From Deinococcus grandis (GTDB lineage: Bacteria > Deinococcota > Deinococci > Deinococcales > Deinococcaceae): 64,000 nt of DNA. The notes beneath the pieces were generated by a model. The model was not told where the DNA came from. It was given only the letters and a program-made list of their open reading frames with translations, and did no database searches. Shown one piece after another: positions 39,882-49,944 of the stretch. The position numbers were made by a program, and so were the translations under genes. Each line of letters begins with the position of its first letter. Position 1 is the stretch's first letter. Where the stretch lies: positions 2,303,501 through 2,367,500 of the forward strand of contig NZ_BCMS01000001.1 of the NCBI RefSeq assembly GCF_001485435.1. The letters are read 5' to 3'.

Positions 39882-41885
39882 ATGAGTGCGCCTGTCACCT
39901 TCCCTTTCGGTTCCCTGACCGCCCGCAGCGCGGACCTGGAGGTCCTGCTGACCGACGGGCTGGGCGGCTTCGCCCTGAGCAGCCTGTCGGGCGTCCCGAC
40001 CCGCTGCTACTCGGGGCTGGTGGCCAGCCAGCTGCCGCCGGTGCAGCGGCGCACGCATCTGGTCTCGCCGCTGGAGGTGCTGCGCGTGCCCGGCGCAGGC
40101 GGGGTGCGCGAGACGACCCTGCACGCCCTGGAGATCGCCCCGGACACCTTCGAGGGGGAGGGGCTGCGCTGGCTGACGGGCGCGTCACTGAGTGACCTGC
40201 TGCCCGAACGGGAGCAGCTGTTCGCGGGCGTGCGGGTGCGCCGCCGGGCGTTCATGCCGCGCGGGTCGGGCGCGGTGGTGTTCGTGTACGACGTCCAGAG
40301 CCGCGATCCGGTGGCGCTGCGGCTGGGGGGGTTCTTCGTGGACCGGGACATGCACGCCGTGCACGAGCGGGTGCCCACGCTGGCCTTCCACGGGGCGGGC
40401 CGCGAGGTGACGGTGCAGGGCGAGGCGCAGACGCGGGTGCAGGTGCACGCGCCGGGCGCGGTGATCGACGCCCTGGACCCCCGGCCTGTGCCGCAGCGGG
40501 TGCACTACCGGCACGATCTGGCGCGTGGCGAGCCGGACACCGAGTCCACGCTGGGCACGCCGCTGTGGGACCTGAGCTTCCCGGCGGGCGGGGGCCGCGC
40601 GGCGCTGGTGGTGCAGGCGGTCACGCCGGGCGTGGCGCAGGCGCTGGTTCTCGACCCGTGGGCGGCGTACGCCGACGAGGCCGGGCGCCGCCGCGAACTG
40701 GCCGTGCGGGCACAGGTCACGACGGGCGTGCCGGATGAACTGGTCGCCACGCTGGCCGTCGCGGCGGACGCGTACCTGGTGCGCCGCACGCAGCCGCAGG
40801 GGGTGACGGTCATCGCCGGGTACCCGTGGTTCGCGGACTGGGGCCGCGACTCCATGATCGCCCTGACCGGCCTGACCCTGCTGACCGGGCGGCACGCCGA
40901 GGCGCAAGACCTCCTGGGCACGTTCCTGCGCAGCCTGCGCCGGGGCCTGACGCCGAACAACTTCCACGACGACGGGCAGGGCGCCGGGTACAACACGGTG
41001 GACGGCGCGCTTTGGCTGGCGGTGGCGCTGGAACGGTACGTGACCGTCACCGGCGACGCGAGTTTCGCGCGGGAGGCGCTGCCGCAGCTGCGCGACCTGC
41101 TCGACTGGCACGTGCGCGGCACCGATCACGGCATCCGCATGGACCCGGCGGACGGGCTGCTGCTGGCGGGCGAGGCGGGTGTGCAGCTCACGTGGATGGA
41201 CGTGAAGATCGAGGGCTGGGTCGTCACGCCCCGCCACGGGAAACCCATCGAGGTGCAGGGCCTGTGGCTGGCCGCGCTGGGCGCCGAGTCGCGCCTGTCG
41301 GCGGCGCTGGGTGAGGAGGCGCAGTTCGCGGCTACCCTGGCGCGCGCGCAGGCCAGCTTCGCGGCGTTCTGGCAGGGCGCGTACGTGGACACCCTGGCGG
41401 CGGACGGCACGCCGGACCGCAGCCTCCGCCCGAACGTGGCGATCGCGCTGGCACTGCCGGACACGCCCACCAGCCCCGCGCTGGTTGCCGCGACGACCGC
41501 GCAGCTGGAATCGGAACTCCTCTCCCCTGTCGGGCTGCACACGCTGTCCCCGCTGGACGGGCGGTACCGGGGTAACTACGGGGGCGCGCAGATGCAGCGG
41601 GACGCGGCGTACCATCAGGGGACCGTGTGGCCCTGGCCCTTGACGGCGTTCGTGGAACTGCTGCTGGCGCAGGGCGAGGTCGGGCGGGCGCGCGCGGCGC
41701 TGCGCGGCCTGAGCGGGCACGTGCTCGAAGCCGGGCTGGGGCACGTGTCGGAGGTGTTCGCCGGGGACAGCCTGCGGCCCGGCGGGTGCCCGTTCCAGGC
41801 GTGGAGCGTGGCGGAACTGCTGCGCGCCCACGTGCTGGTCAGCCGGGCCGAGGCGCAGGCGGCAGGCACGCAAAGCCCGGCGTAA
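39882..41885 (+). CDS. Glycogen debranching / amylo-alpha-1,6-glucosidase-like protein
   Basis: A 667-aa protein of the archaeal-type debranching family (GH133-like). The N-terminal beta domain (VLLTDGLGGFALSSLSGVPTRCYSGL) is followed by an (alpha/alpha)6 barrel from about residue 290 with YPWFADWGRDSMIALTGLTL, LTPNNFHDDGQ, YNTVDGALWLAVAL, TWMDVKI and YHQGTVWPWPLTAF; the last includes an acid-residue-poor active-site strand. It likely acts on alpha-1,6-linked glucans. I chose the ATG at 39882; in-frame ATGs at 39870 and 39852 remain possible. Confidence 0.9.
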   Translation: MSAPVTFPFGSLTARSADLEVLLTDGLGGFALSSLSGVPTRCYSGLVASQLPPVQRRTHLVSPLEVLRVPGAGGVRETTLHALEIAPDTFEGEGLRWLTGASLSDLLPEREQLFAGVRVRRRAFMPRGSGAVVFVYDVQSRDPVALRLGGFFVDRDMHAVHERVPTLAFHGAGREVTVQGEAQTRVQVHAPGAVIDALDPRPVPQRVHYRHDLARGEPDTESTLGTPLWDLSFPAGGGRAALVVQAVTPGVAQALVLDPWAAYADEAGRRRELAVRAQVTTGVPDELVATLAVAADAYLVRRTQPQGVTVIAGYPWFADWGRDSMIALTGLTLLTGRHAEAQDLLGTFLRSLRRGLTPNNFHDDGQGAGYNTVDGALWLAVALERYVTVTGDASFAREALPQLRDLLDWHVRGTDHGIRMDPADGLLLAGEAGVQLTWMDVKIEGWVVTPRHGKPIEVQGLWLAALGAESRLSAALGEEAQFAATLARAQASFAAFWQGAYVDTLAADGTPDRSLRPNVAIALALPDTPTSPALVAATTAQLESELLSPVGLHTLSPLDGRYRGNYGGAQMQRDAAYHQGTVWPWPLTAFVELLLAQGEVGRARAALRGLSGHVLEAGLGHVSEVFAGDSLRPGGCPFQAWSVAELLRAHVLVSRAEAQAAGTQSPA

Positions 41886-41933
41886 ACCCCGCTGTCACGT
41901 GTGAAAATCCGCGCCCGCAGGACACTATTCCCC

Positions 41934-41963
41934 TTGACGTACCGGGGACACAAACCCTAGCAT
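41934..41963 (+). promoter_or_regulatory. Promoter of the NrtR-like gene
   Basis: TTGACG (41934-41939) and TAGCAT (41958-41963) are separated by 18 bp. The -10 box ends six bases before the ATG of a 13-codon leader frame. Confidence 0.65.
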
Positions 41964-41969
41964 CACGCC

Positions 41970-42011
41970 ATGACCGCCCGACCTCACCCCCGCCACCCGG
42001 AGCGCGCGTGA
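41970..42011 (+). CDS. Possible 13-aa leader peptide
   Basis: An ATG six bases after a TAGCAT -10 box opens MTARPHPRHPERA and stops at a TGA that overlaps the GTG of the next gene (GTGA). The peptide is rich in Arg, His and Pro. It may be a leaderless upstream frame whose translation feeds ribosomes into the downstream gene; alternatively the next gene is simply translated from a longer leader. Confidence 0.4.
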   Translation: MTARPHPRHPERA

Positions 42012-42685
42012 CCGACCTCGCGCTGCCCCGCGGCGCCACGCAGGTCGGCCTGGCCGTGGACGTCGCCGCGTTCGCCATGCACGCTTCTGAACTGCACGTC
42101 CTGCTCGTACAGCGCGGCGAACTCCCGCACGCGCGCGACTGGGCGCTGCCCGGCGGCTTCGTGCACCCCGGCGAGGAACTCCACGAGGCGGCCCTGCGCG
42201 AACTGCGCACCGAGACCAGCGTGGAACTCGAACCCCGCCACCTCGAACAGTTCTTCACGTTCGGGGAGATCAACCGCGACCCGCGCGGCCGGATCGTCAG
42301 CGTCGCGCACCTCGCGGTGCTGCCGCACGGCACGGTCAGCGTCAGCGGCGGCGGGCACACCCTGGGCGCCGAGTGGATGCCCGCCCACCGCACGCCGAAA
42401 CTGGCCTTCGACCACCAGGCGATCCTGGACCGCGCGCTGGGCCGCCTGCAGCTGCGGCTGGAATACGCGAACCTCGCGCTGGAGTTCCTGCCCGACACCT
42501 TCACCCTGCCCGAGTTGCAGGGCGTGTACGAGGCGATCCTGAACCGCAAACTGGACAAACGGAACTTCCGCAAGCGGCTGCTCGCGCAGGGCAGCCTGAC
42601 GCCCAGCGGCGAGCGCCGCAGCGGTGTGGGCCGCCCCGCGCAGCTGTACCGCCGCGCCAAGGGCACTCGCACCCCCGCGCTGTAA
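42008..42685 (+). CDS. Nudix-domain protein with C-terminal winged helix (NrtR-like)
   Basis: A 225-aa protein with a Nudix domain (residues about 10-140) whose box reads GGFVHPGEELHEAALRELRT, then ETSVEL, so the first Glu of the REUXEEXGU part is Thr and the Gly is Ser. A winged-helix domain follows (FTLPELQGVYEAILNRKLD, NFRKRLL, GRPAQLYRR), as in NrtR regulators of NAD metabolism. The degenerate Nudix box supports ligand sensing rather than hydrolysis. The stop TAA is one end of repeat copy B. Confidence 0.85.
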   Translation: MTDLALPRGATQVGLAVDVAAFAMHASELHVLLVQRGELPHARDWALPGGFVHPGEELHEAALRELRTETSVELEPRHLEQFFTFGEINRDPRGRIVSVAHLAVLPHGTVSVSGGGHTLGAEWMPAHRTPKLAFDHQAILDRALGRLQLRLEYANLALEFLPDTFTLPELQGVYEAILNRKLDKRNFRKRLLAQGSLTPSGERRSGVGRPAQLYRRAKGTRTPAL

Positions 42686-42818
42686 TACGGACTCCGGTTG
42701 AACGGTCTGCAACAACGTTCAACCCGAGCGGCGCGAGCAGGAGAGAAACGCCCCTCCGGGCGTGGAGTTGCCAACCCGGAAGGACACCGGGTTGGCAACG
42801 AAACAGACGGAATCCGTA
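42686..42818 (+). repeat. Dispersed element of about 133 bp, copy B
   Basis: It starts TACGGACTCCGG directly after the TAA stop of the NrtR-like gene, has hairpin 1 GGTTGAACG / CGTTCAACC and hairpin 2 GTTGCCAACCCGG / CCGGGTTGGCAAC, and ends CGGAATCCGTA followed by TAG. Both hairpins differ from the other copies by changes on both sides of the stem. It is the most diverged copy; its flanks are TAA and TAG rather than identical. Confidence 0.85.
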
Positions 42819-42875
42819 TAGCCCCGCCACACAGATAGGGCAGCGCCACGCCGGGGAAGCGTGCTGGAATCGGGC

Positions 42876-43091
42876 ATGCTTCCCGGCGTCCTGTTCCTGG
42901 CTGGTGTCCTGCTGTTCGTCCTGAGTGCCGCGCTCGGCGGGGACGGCTTCAGCCGCGCGCCCGGCCTGCTGGGCATCCTGGCGTTCCTGGCGTCCGCCGC
43001 CGCCGGGCTGTCCGGGCTGAACCGCGCGGTGGGCGCGGCGGCGCTGCTGTTCGCGGGGCTCGCGGCGGCGCTGGTGCTCGGCTGGCTGTGA
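42876..43091 (+). CDS. Small membrane protein
   Basis: A 71-aa protein with two or three hydrophobic segments (MLPGVLFLAGVLLFVLSAAL, APGLLGILAFLASAAAGL, AVGAAALLFAGLAAALVL). I chose the ATG at 42876; a GTG at 42861 is in frame. An imperfect inverted repeat GGGAAGCGTGC / GCATGCTTCCC overlaps the start. It precedes ybaB by 53 bp. No family recognised. Confidence 0.55.
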   Translation: MLPGVLFLAGVLLFVLSAALGGDGFSRAPGLLGILAFLASAAAGLSGLNRAVGAAALLFAGLAAALVLGWL

Positions 43092-43144
43092 CCCGCCCGC
43101 CGGAGGGCACCATCTGCCCTGGCGCGGGCCGCTAGACTGCGGGC

Positions 43145-43435
43145 ATGGACATGAAGAAGCTCATGAAGCAGATGCAGCAGGCGCAGATGGCCGCCACGAA
43201 GATCCAGGAGGATCTGGCCGCCAAGTCCGTCGAGGGCAGTGCCAGCGGTCTGGTGACCGTGACCATGAACGGGCACGGGAAGGTCACGGCGCTGAAGATC
43301 AAGCCCGAAGCGGTGGACGCCGACGACGTCGAGGCGCTGGAGGACCTGATCCTCGTGGCGATTCAGGACGCCGGGGCGAAGGCGGACGCGTTGCAGCAGG
43401 ACGCCACGCGCGGGCTGGGCATTCCCGGCTTCTGA
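43145..43435 (+). CDS. ybaB: YbaB/EbfC nucleoid-associated protein
   Basis: A 96-aa DNA-binding protein, homodimeric in other bacteria. It has the family start MDMKKLMKQMQQAQMAATKI, the core VTVTMNGHGKVTALKI and the end DATRGLGIPGF. TAGACT lies 6 bp before the ATG, so the transcript is probably leaderless. recR follows after 117 bp, the common ybaB-recR arrangement. Confidence 0.93.
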   Translation: MDMKKLMKQMQQAQMAATKIQEDLAAKSVEGSASGLVTVTMNGHGKVTALKIKPEAVDADDVEALEDLILVAIQDAGAKADALQQDATRGLGIPGF

Positions 43436-43552
43436 GTCCCGCGTGGTCGGCCACCCCTGCCGGTGGGCGGTGGGTGGCCGCGCCCGTTTGTGCTGATCTG
43501 TCCGTTTCTGTCCGGCCCTGCACTGGGGGCCGGTGGTGGTGAAGGAGTCCGA

Positions 43553-44158
<606 letters not shown>

Positions 44159-44292
44159 TATGAACTCCGGTTGAATGGTTTGCAAAAACCATTCAACCCG
44201 AGCGGATGCGAGAAGGAGAGAAGCGGGTTCCGGACGTGGAGTTGACAGATCGGTGGTGTTCCGATCTGTCAACGAAACAAACGGAATCCGTT
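44159..44292 (+). repeat. Dispersed element of about 134 bp, copy C
   Basis: It begins directly after the recR TGA stop with TATGAACTCCGG, has hairpin 1 GGTTGAATGG / CCATTCAACC and a perfect 13-bp hairpin 2 (GTTGACAGATCGG / CCGATCTGTCAAC), and ends CGGAATCCGTT. TGA is repeated at 44293-44295. It separates recR from its terminator. Confidence 0.85.
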
Positions 44293-44301
44293 TGATACGG
44301 A

Positions 44302-44350
44302 CAGCGGAGCGGGGCGGAGGCGTTCATGTCACCTCTGCCCCGCTCCGCTG
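44302..44350. terminator. Bidirectional terminator between recR and the deacetylase gene
   Basis: A perfect 14-bp stem (CAGCGGAGCGGGGC / GCCCCGCTCCGCTG) with a 21-nt loop. It was probably adjacent to the recR stop before repeat copy C inserted. Confidence 0.7.
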
Positions 44351-44356
44351 CCAGCG

Positions 44357-45061
44357 TCAGGCGCCGTAGCTGGCGCGTAGTCGAGTCAGCCCCTCGCGGA
44401 GGGTGATGCGCCGCGCGGGCAGTTCGTGCATGGGGACGACCTCTAACCCACGTTCTCCCAGGCCGCTCAGCAGGGCGTCGAGCAGGGCGGGCGTCACGGC
44501 GGGCCCGTCGTGCAGGAGGATCACGCTGCCGGGCTGCACGCGCGCCAGGGTCTGCGCGGCCAGCGTGGCGGGGTCGCCGCCGGTCCAGTCGCGGCCCTCG
44601 GTGTCCCACAGGGCCACCTGCCGCCCGGACAGGTGCGCGAACAGGCGGGTCAGGGGGCTGTGCCCACCGTAGGGCGGGCGGTACAGGTGCGGGCCGGGCC
44701 GCGCGGGGCGGGGGTGCCACGCGACCTGCGCCCACTCCTGCCAGGGGGTCAGGGTCAGGGCGGTGCGGTGCCAGATGCCGTGGGCGTCCAGGGTGTGCCC
44801 GGCCTGTTCGATGGCGTCCAGCAGCTCCGGGTGGGTCTGCGCGGCCGGGCGGGTGACGAAGAACGTGGCGCGCGCGCGGTGGCGGGCCAGGATCGCCAGC
44901 AGGTCCGGGGTGCGCTCGCCGGGGCCGTCGTCGAAGGTCACGGCGACCCGCCAGCGGTCGCGCGGGCCGTGACCCAGGGCGCCCCACCCGGCAGCGCGGC
45001 CCAGGACTTCGGCCAGCAGGACGGGGGTCAGGAGCGCGGCGGTCCAGGCGACGCGCCTCAC
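44357..45061 (-). CDS. Polysaccharide deacetylase (NodB fold)
   Basis: A 234-aa protein with an N-terminal membrane or signal segment (VAWTAALLTPVLLAEVLG) and a NodB homology domain: VAVTFDDGPGERTPDLL (motif 1, catalytic and metal Asp), GHTLDAHGIWH (motif 2), RPPYGGHS (motif 3), WDTEGRDW (motif 4) and SVILLHDG (motif 5). It probably removes acetyl groups from cell-wall or surface glycans. The GTG at 45061 overlaps the upstream MFS stop (GTGA), which indicates coupling with the transporter gene. Confidence 0.92.
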   Translation of the reverse strand: MRRVAWTAALLTPVLLAEVLGRAAGWGALGHGPRDRWRVAVTFDDGPGERTPDLLAILARHRARATFFVTRPAAQTHPELLDAIEQAGHTLDAHGIWHRTALTLTPWQEWAQVAWHPRPARPGPHLYRPPYGGHSPLTRLFAHLSGRQVALWDTEGRDWTGGDPATLAAQTLARVQPGSVILLHDGPAVTPALLDALLSGLGERGLEVVPMHELPARRITLREGLTRLRASYGA

Positions 45062-46287
45062 GCCGGGGCGTCCTGGGGCGCGGCTTCCTGTTCCTGCGCG
45101 GCGCGGGCGAACAGGGGCCGCAGCAGCAGGTAGAACGCCGTGACCAGCGTCGCCAGTCCGGCTGCCAGTCCGAAGGGGCCGCCGGCGCCGAAGCGTTCGA
45201 AGGCCAGGACGCCCAGCAGGGGGCTCAGGGCGGTGCCGCCGTTCTCGACGGTCATCAGGACGCCCCACGCGGCGGGGCGCTGCGCGGCGGGCAGGGTGCG
45301 GGTCACCAGGGCGCCCCAGCCGGGCTGCACCCCGGCGAATCCCACGCCGACGAGCGCCGCGAGCGGGTACATGGCCCACAGGGGCGGCAGCGCGGCCAGG
45401 CCGAGCATCCCGGCGGCGATCAGCGCGTACCCGCCGATCAGGACGGGCACGGCGCGGCCCCGGTCGGCGATCTTGCCGAGCAGCGGGATGCACGCGAAGG
45501 CGACCGCGCCGCCCACGACGAGCACGCTGACGATCTGCGCGGTACTCAGGCTCAGCGCGTCGGCGATCTTGTACAGCACCTGCCCGAACAGGGACAGCGT
45601 CACGGTCTGCATCAGCGCGGCGGGCAGCAGGGGCGTCACGCGGCGCAGCGTGGCTTTCAGGGCGTCGCCGCGCAGGGCCTCGCGCGCGGGGCCGCGCACG
45701 GCGCGCGCGGGGAGCAGCACGGCCATCACCAGGGACAGGATCAGCGCGCCCAGGCTCAGGAGGTACACCTGTTCGGGCGGCGCGGCGCGCAGCGACCCGT
45801 ACGCGAAGAAGCCCAGCCCGATCATGGAGGACACGCTCATGCCGACGACGGTCAGGGTGCGGCCCTGCGCGGTCTGTCGGGTCACGTCCGCCGTGAGGTT
45901 CATGGTGCCGGGCCACATGACCGAGAAGCCCACGCCGTGCAGCGCCGCGATGAGCAGCAGGGTCAGCCCGCTGTGCGCGGCGGGCAGCAGGCTGATGGCG
46001 AGCAGGCTCACGGCCGTCCCGGCGATCATGGCCCAGCGCAGGCCCACCCGGGCGATCAGCAGCCCGGCCGGGCCGCGCATGACGGTGTCGGTCAGGACGT
46101 GCGCGGCCCAGGCGAGGCCCACCACGGTCGCCGGGAGGTCCAGTTGCGCCTGCACGCGGGGGCTCTGCCCCAGGTACGGGAGGTACAGGCCGCTGCGGAC
46201 GAATTCGGCGGCGGCCAGGGACAGCGCGGCGATCACGACGGCGCGGGCAGTGCCGGGCTGGAAGGGCAGGCGCTCGCGCAGGTTCAC
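45058..46287 (-). CDS. Major facilitator superfamily transporter
   Basis: A 409-aa membrane protein with about twelve helices and the MFS loop 2-3 type sequence GLLIARVGLRWAMIAGT, repeated in the second half as LGKIADRGRAVPVLIGG. No substrate-specific feature recognised. It is divergent from the glycosyltransferase gene and upstream of, and coupled to, the deacetylase gene, so a role in envelope sugar or lipid export is possible but unproven. Confidence 0.88.
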   Translation of the reverse strand: MNLRERLPFQPGTARAVVIAALSLAAAEFVRSGLYLPYLGQSPRVQAQLDLPATVVGLAWAAHVLTDTVMRGPAGLLIARVGLRWAMIAGTAVSLLAISLLPAAHSGLTLLLIAALHGVGFSVMWPGTMNLTADVTRQTAQGRTLTVVGMSVSSMIGLGFFAYGSLRAAPPEQVYLLSLGALILSLVMAVLLPARAVRGPAREALRGDALKATLRRVTPLLPAALMQTVTLSLFGQVLYKIADALSLSTAQIVSVLVVGGAVAFACIPLLGKIADRGRAVPVLIGGYALIAAGMLGLAALPPLWAMYPLAALVGVGFAGVQPGWGALVTRTLPAAQRPAAWGVLMTVENGGTALSPLLGVLAFERFGAGGPFGLAAGLATLVTAFYLLLRPLFARAAQEQEAAPQDAPA

Positions 46288-46337
46288 GGCGCGCTCCGGA
46301 CGTGCGGCGTGCGCGGCTGGCCTGCTAGGGTGTGAAG

Positions 46338-47012
<675 letters not shown>

Positions 47013-48211
47013 GGTCGTCCTGGAACGCCACGGCGCGCGGCATGCCCAGCACGTGGCTGTACACGTCCAGGACGCGCTGCGCGACGCCGTGCGGGGTGGT
47101 GCTGGCCCCGAAGCTGCGCGCGCCCGCAGACAGGCGGGCCCACAGGGCCGGGTCGTTCAGCAGCTCGCGGCTGTGGTGGATCAGGGCGTTCACGTCGCCG
47201 GGCGTCACGAGGTACCCGCTGCGTTCGTGCGCCACGCCGCTCAGGGTGCCGCGCGCGCCGACCGCGACGACCGGCACGCCCATGAGCTGCGCCTCCTGCA
47301 GGACGAGGCCCTGCGTCTCGGTGTCGCTGGCGAACACGAACAGTTCCGCGAGTCGGTAGTACGCGCCGATCTCGGTCCAGGGGCGCACGCCCAGGAACGT
47401 CACGCGGTCCGCCACGCCGATCCGGGCGGCGTGCGCTTCCAGGTGGTCGCGTTCCGGGCCCTCGCCCAGGATCACCAGGTGCGCGTCGGGCAGGCCTGCC
47501 AGAGTGTCCAGGACGTGATCGAAGCGTTTCTCGCGGGCGAGGCGGCCCACGCTGAGCAGGCGCCGCTTCCCTTCCGGCCAGGGGCTGGGCACGCTAGGGG
47601 CGGCGTTCAGGGCGCGCGGGTCGATGCTGGTGGGGATCACGACCGGGTTGCGGACCTTCATGGCGTTCAGGACGTCCATCATGCCCGCCGTGGGCGTGAT
47701 GACGGCGTCGGCCCTGCCGTAGTGCAGCGCCATGACCTTCGTGACGACGCCGGTGTGGCGTTGCAGGGCGGTCGCGCCGGGCACGTAGTGGGTGTACGCC
47801 TCGATGTGGGTGTGGTACGTGGCGACGTGCGGGATGTCCCACTTGCGCGCCAGCCGCGCGCCGGACAGCCCCAGCGTCAGGGGCGTGTGGGTGTGGATCA
47901 CGTCGTAGCGGTGCGTGAAGTCCCGGCGGGTGGGCCACGCCAGCCGGTAGGTGGGCAGGAACATGTAGCGCAGGCTGTCGACCCGCATGACGTCCGGGCG
48001 GGTGTCGATGTGTTCGGGAAAGTCGGGGGCGACCACGTCGACGTGGTGTCCCTGTGCGCGCAGTTCGTCGCTCAGGAGGCTGACGCTGGTCACGATGCCG
48101 TTCTGGTCCGGCAGGAAGGTGTCGGTGAACAGCCCGATGCGCAGCGGCCTCATGCGGCGCCGCCGGTCAGGGGCTGGGTGACGCGGCCCCGGGGAAAGTT
48201 TAAGAATTCCT

Positions 48212-48253
<42 letters not shown>

Positions 48254-48362
48254 TAGGCTCAGAAATCCGACTCACCCTGCCGGGGCGACCCGGGCGCGGC
48301 TCTCATGCGCGTGTGGCCCTGCGGCGGCAGGGAGCGGGGCGGGCGCGCTAGACTCACGCCGC

Positions 48363-49373
48363 ATGGCACCTTCTTCGACCGCAGCGGTGCGCGCGGCCCT
48401 CCGGGCGGGCCGGGCGGGCGCGTGGCACGGCGGCCACCCCGGCGACCCGCGCGTGGGCCTGAGCGTCCCCGTCCGCTCGGACGCCGACCTGCGGGCCGCG
48501 CTGGCGACCCTGGCGGAGGCCGGGGTGAGCGCCACGCTGCTCCTCTCCCCCACCCTGGCCCGGGACCTGGACCGCGCCCGGCTGGCGGGCCACGAGGTGG
48601 GGGGCCTGGGCGACCCGGCGGGCGCGCCCGGGCTGGACGTCCTGGCGGGTACGCCCGTGACCACCTGGGCCACTCCGGAGCGCCTGCGTGGCCTGCACGC
48701 GCTGGGGACGCGCGGCCTGCACGCCCTGCCTCCGGGCACCGACCGGCCCGCCCCGGGCGCGCTGCTGACCGTGGACCCCGCGCGGCTGCCCACGCTGCTG
48801 GCCGACCTGAAGCGCCTGGGGTACCGCCCGGTGCCGGTGCGGGACGTGCCGGACCTGCGCGCCGGGACGGGCCGCGACCTGTTCCTGCACGGTTACACCC
48901 GGCTGGTCGAGGACCGGTTCGCGCGGCAGCACGGCGTGATCGACCTCGCGCAGCGGGCCGATGCGGTCATGCGCGTGGCGCCGCTGGATCACGCGCCCGC
49001 ACCGCTGCCCCTGCCCCGCTCGGCGCACACGGCGGAACTGCACCTGCACTCGCCGCGCATCGTGGGGCTCGCCTCGCGCAGCGCCCTGACCGCGTACCGC
49101 GCGTACCTGCGCAGCCTGCGCGACGTGGGCGCGGCGTTGCAGGAGCGCCCCGAGTTGCAGGAGGCGCAGGCGGTGTTCGCGGTGACCCTCTTCCACGCGC
49201 CGCTGGCGCAGGCGGGCTTCACGCTGCTGGACCTGCCGCCCGCCACGGCCCGCTGGTACGGGCTGGGCTTCCGGCTGCTGCGCGTCGCGTACGGCACCAC
49301 CCGCGCGCCCAGCGAGGACACCCCGAAGATGGCGTGGCTCCCGCGCGAGGAGTTCCTCAGGCGCTACGGCTGA
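48363..49373 (+). CDS. Degenerate deacetylase-like protein with YkoP-like C-terminus
   Basis: A 336-aa protein. The first 190 residues follow a polysaccharide-deacetylase-like pattern (VGLSVPVRSDADLRAALATL, AGVSATLLLSPTLARDL, GHEVGGLG), but the Asp and His metal ligands of NodB are absent. Residues about 215-336 (ELHLHSPRIVGL to PKMAWLPREEFLRRYG) look like the YkoP-type domain found at the end of some deacetylases. A non-enzymatic surface-glycan role is a guess. TAGACT is 8 bp before the ATG. Confidence 0.55.
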   Translation: MAPSSTAAVRAALRAGRAGAWHGGHPGDPRVGLSVPVRSDADLRAALATLAEAGVSATLLLSPTLARDLDRARLAGHEVGGLGDPAGAPGLDVLAGTPVTTWATPERLRGLHALGTRGLHALPPGTDRPAPGALLTVDPARLPTLLADLKRLGYRPVPVRDVPDLRAGTGRDLFLHGYTRLVEDRFARQHGVIDLAQRADAVMRVAPLDHAPAPLPLPRSAHTAELHLHSPRIVGLASRSALTAYRAYLRSLRDVGAALQERPELQEAQAVFAVTLFHAPLAQAGFTLLDLPPATARWYGLGFRLLRVAYGTTRAPSEDTPKMAWLPREEFLRRYG

Positions 49374-49389
49374 CGCGGTAGCCTGACGC

Positions 49390-49935
49390 ATGACCCGCAG
49401 CGACCCCCGGGTGCAGGTGCAGGGCCTGCATCACGTCACCATCGTCGGTTCCACCCGCCAGAGTGCCCTGGACTTCTGGGAGGGGGTGCTGGGCATGCCG
49501 TTCGTGTTCGAGCAGCCGAACCTCGGCAACCCGGCCGAGAACCACCTGTACTTCGACCCCGGCGGCGGCCGCCTGCTGACCGTCTTCACCGACGAGGGCC
49601 GCGTGGACGCCGGGCGGGACGCGCCGCGCGAACCGGGCACCGTGGAGCATCTGGCGTTCACCGTGTCCCGCGCGACCTTCCAGCTCGCCCCGGCGCGGCT
49701 GCGGGCGCGCGGCATCGAGGTGCTGGAACGCGACCGTGGCTTCATGGATTCCATCTACTTCCGCGATCCGAACGGCATGAAGGTCGAACTGGCCTGCTAC
49801 AAGTTCCAGACGCCCGAGGGCTTCCGGGACGCGGACGTGCTGCGCCGCGCCTATGAGCTGCGCGTGGCGCGCGGCGACGCGTACCTCAGCCCCGAGCACC
49901 TCGCGGACGCCATCGAGGACCTGCTGCGCCGCTGA
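49390..49935 (+). CDS. VOC-superfamily (glyoxalase/dioxygenase-like) protein
   Basis: A 181-aa protein with two beta-alpha-beta-beta-beta modules: LHHVTIVGSTRQSALDFWEG and EHLAFTVSRATFQLA, with the metal-ligand pattern His (LHH), His (VEHLAF) and Glu (MKVELACYK). RDPNGMKVELACY is typical of ring-cleaving dioxygenase-like members. A C-terminal extension of about 40 residues (LRRAYELRVARGDAYL) is not part of the core fold. Substrate unknown. TAGCCT lies 5 bp before the ATG. Confidence 0.88.
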   Translation: MTRSDPRVQVQGLHHVTIVGSTRQSALDFWEGVLGMPFVFEQPNLGNPAENHLYFDPGGGRLLTVFTDEGRVDAGRDAPREPGTVEHLAFTVSRATFQLAPARLRARGIEVLERDRGFMDSIYFRDPNGMKVELACYKFQTPEGFRDADVLRRAYELRVARGDAYLSPEHLADAIEDLLRR

Positions 49936-49944
49936 GCCGGATAC

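Noticed and set aside
44296..44310. A second partial repeat after copy C (TACGGACAGCGG)
   Set aside because: It resembles the element start for only eight bases, then turns into the recR terminator stem; it is probably the original sequence after the stop.
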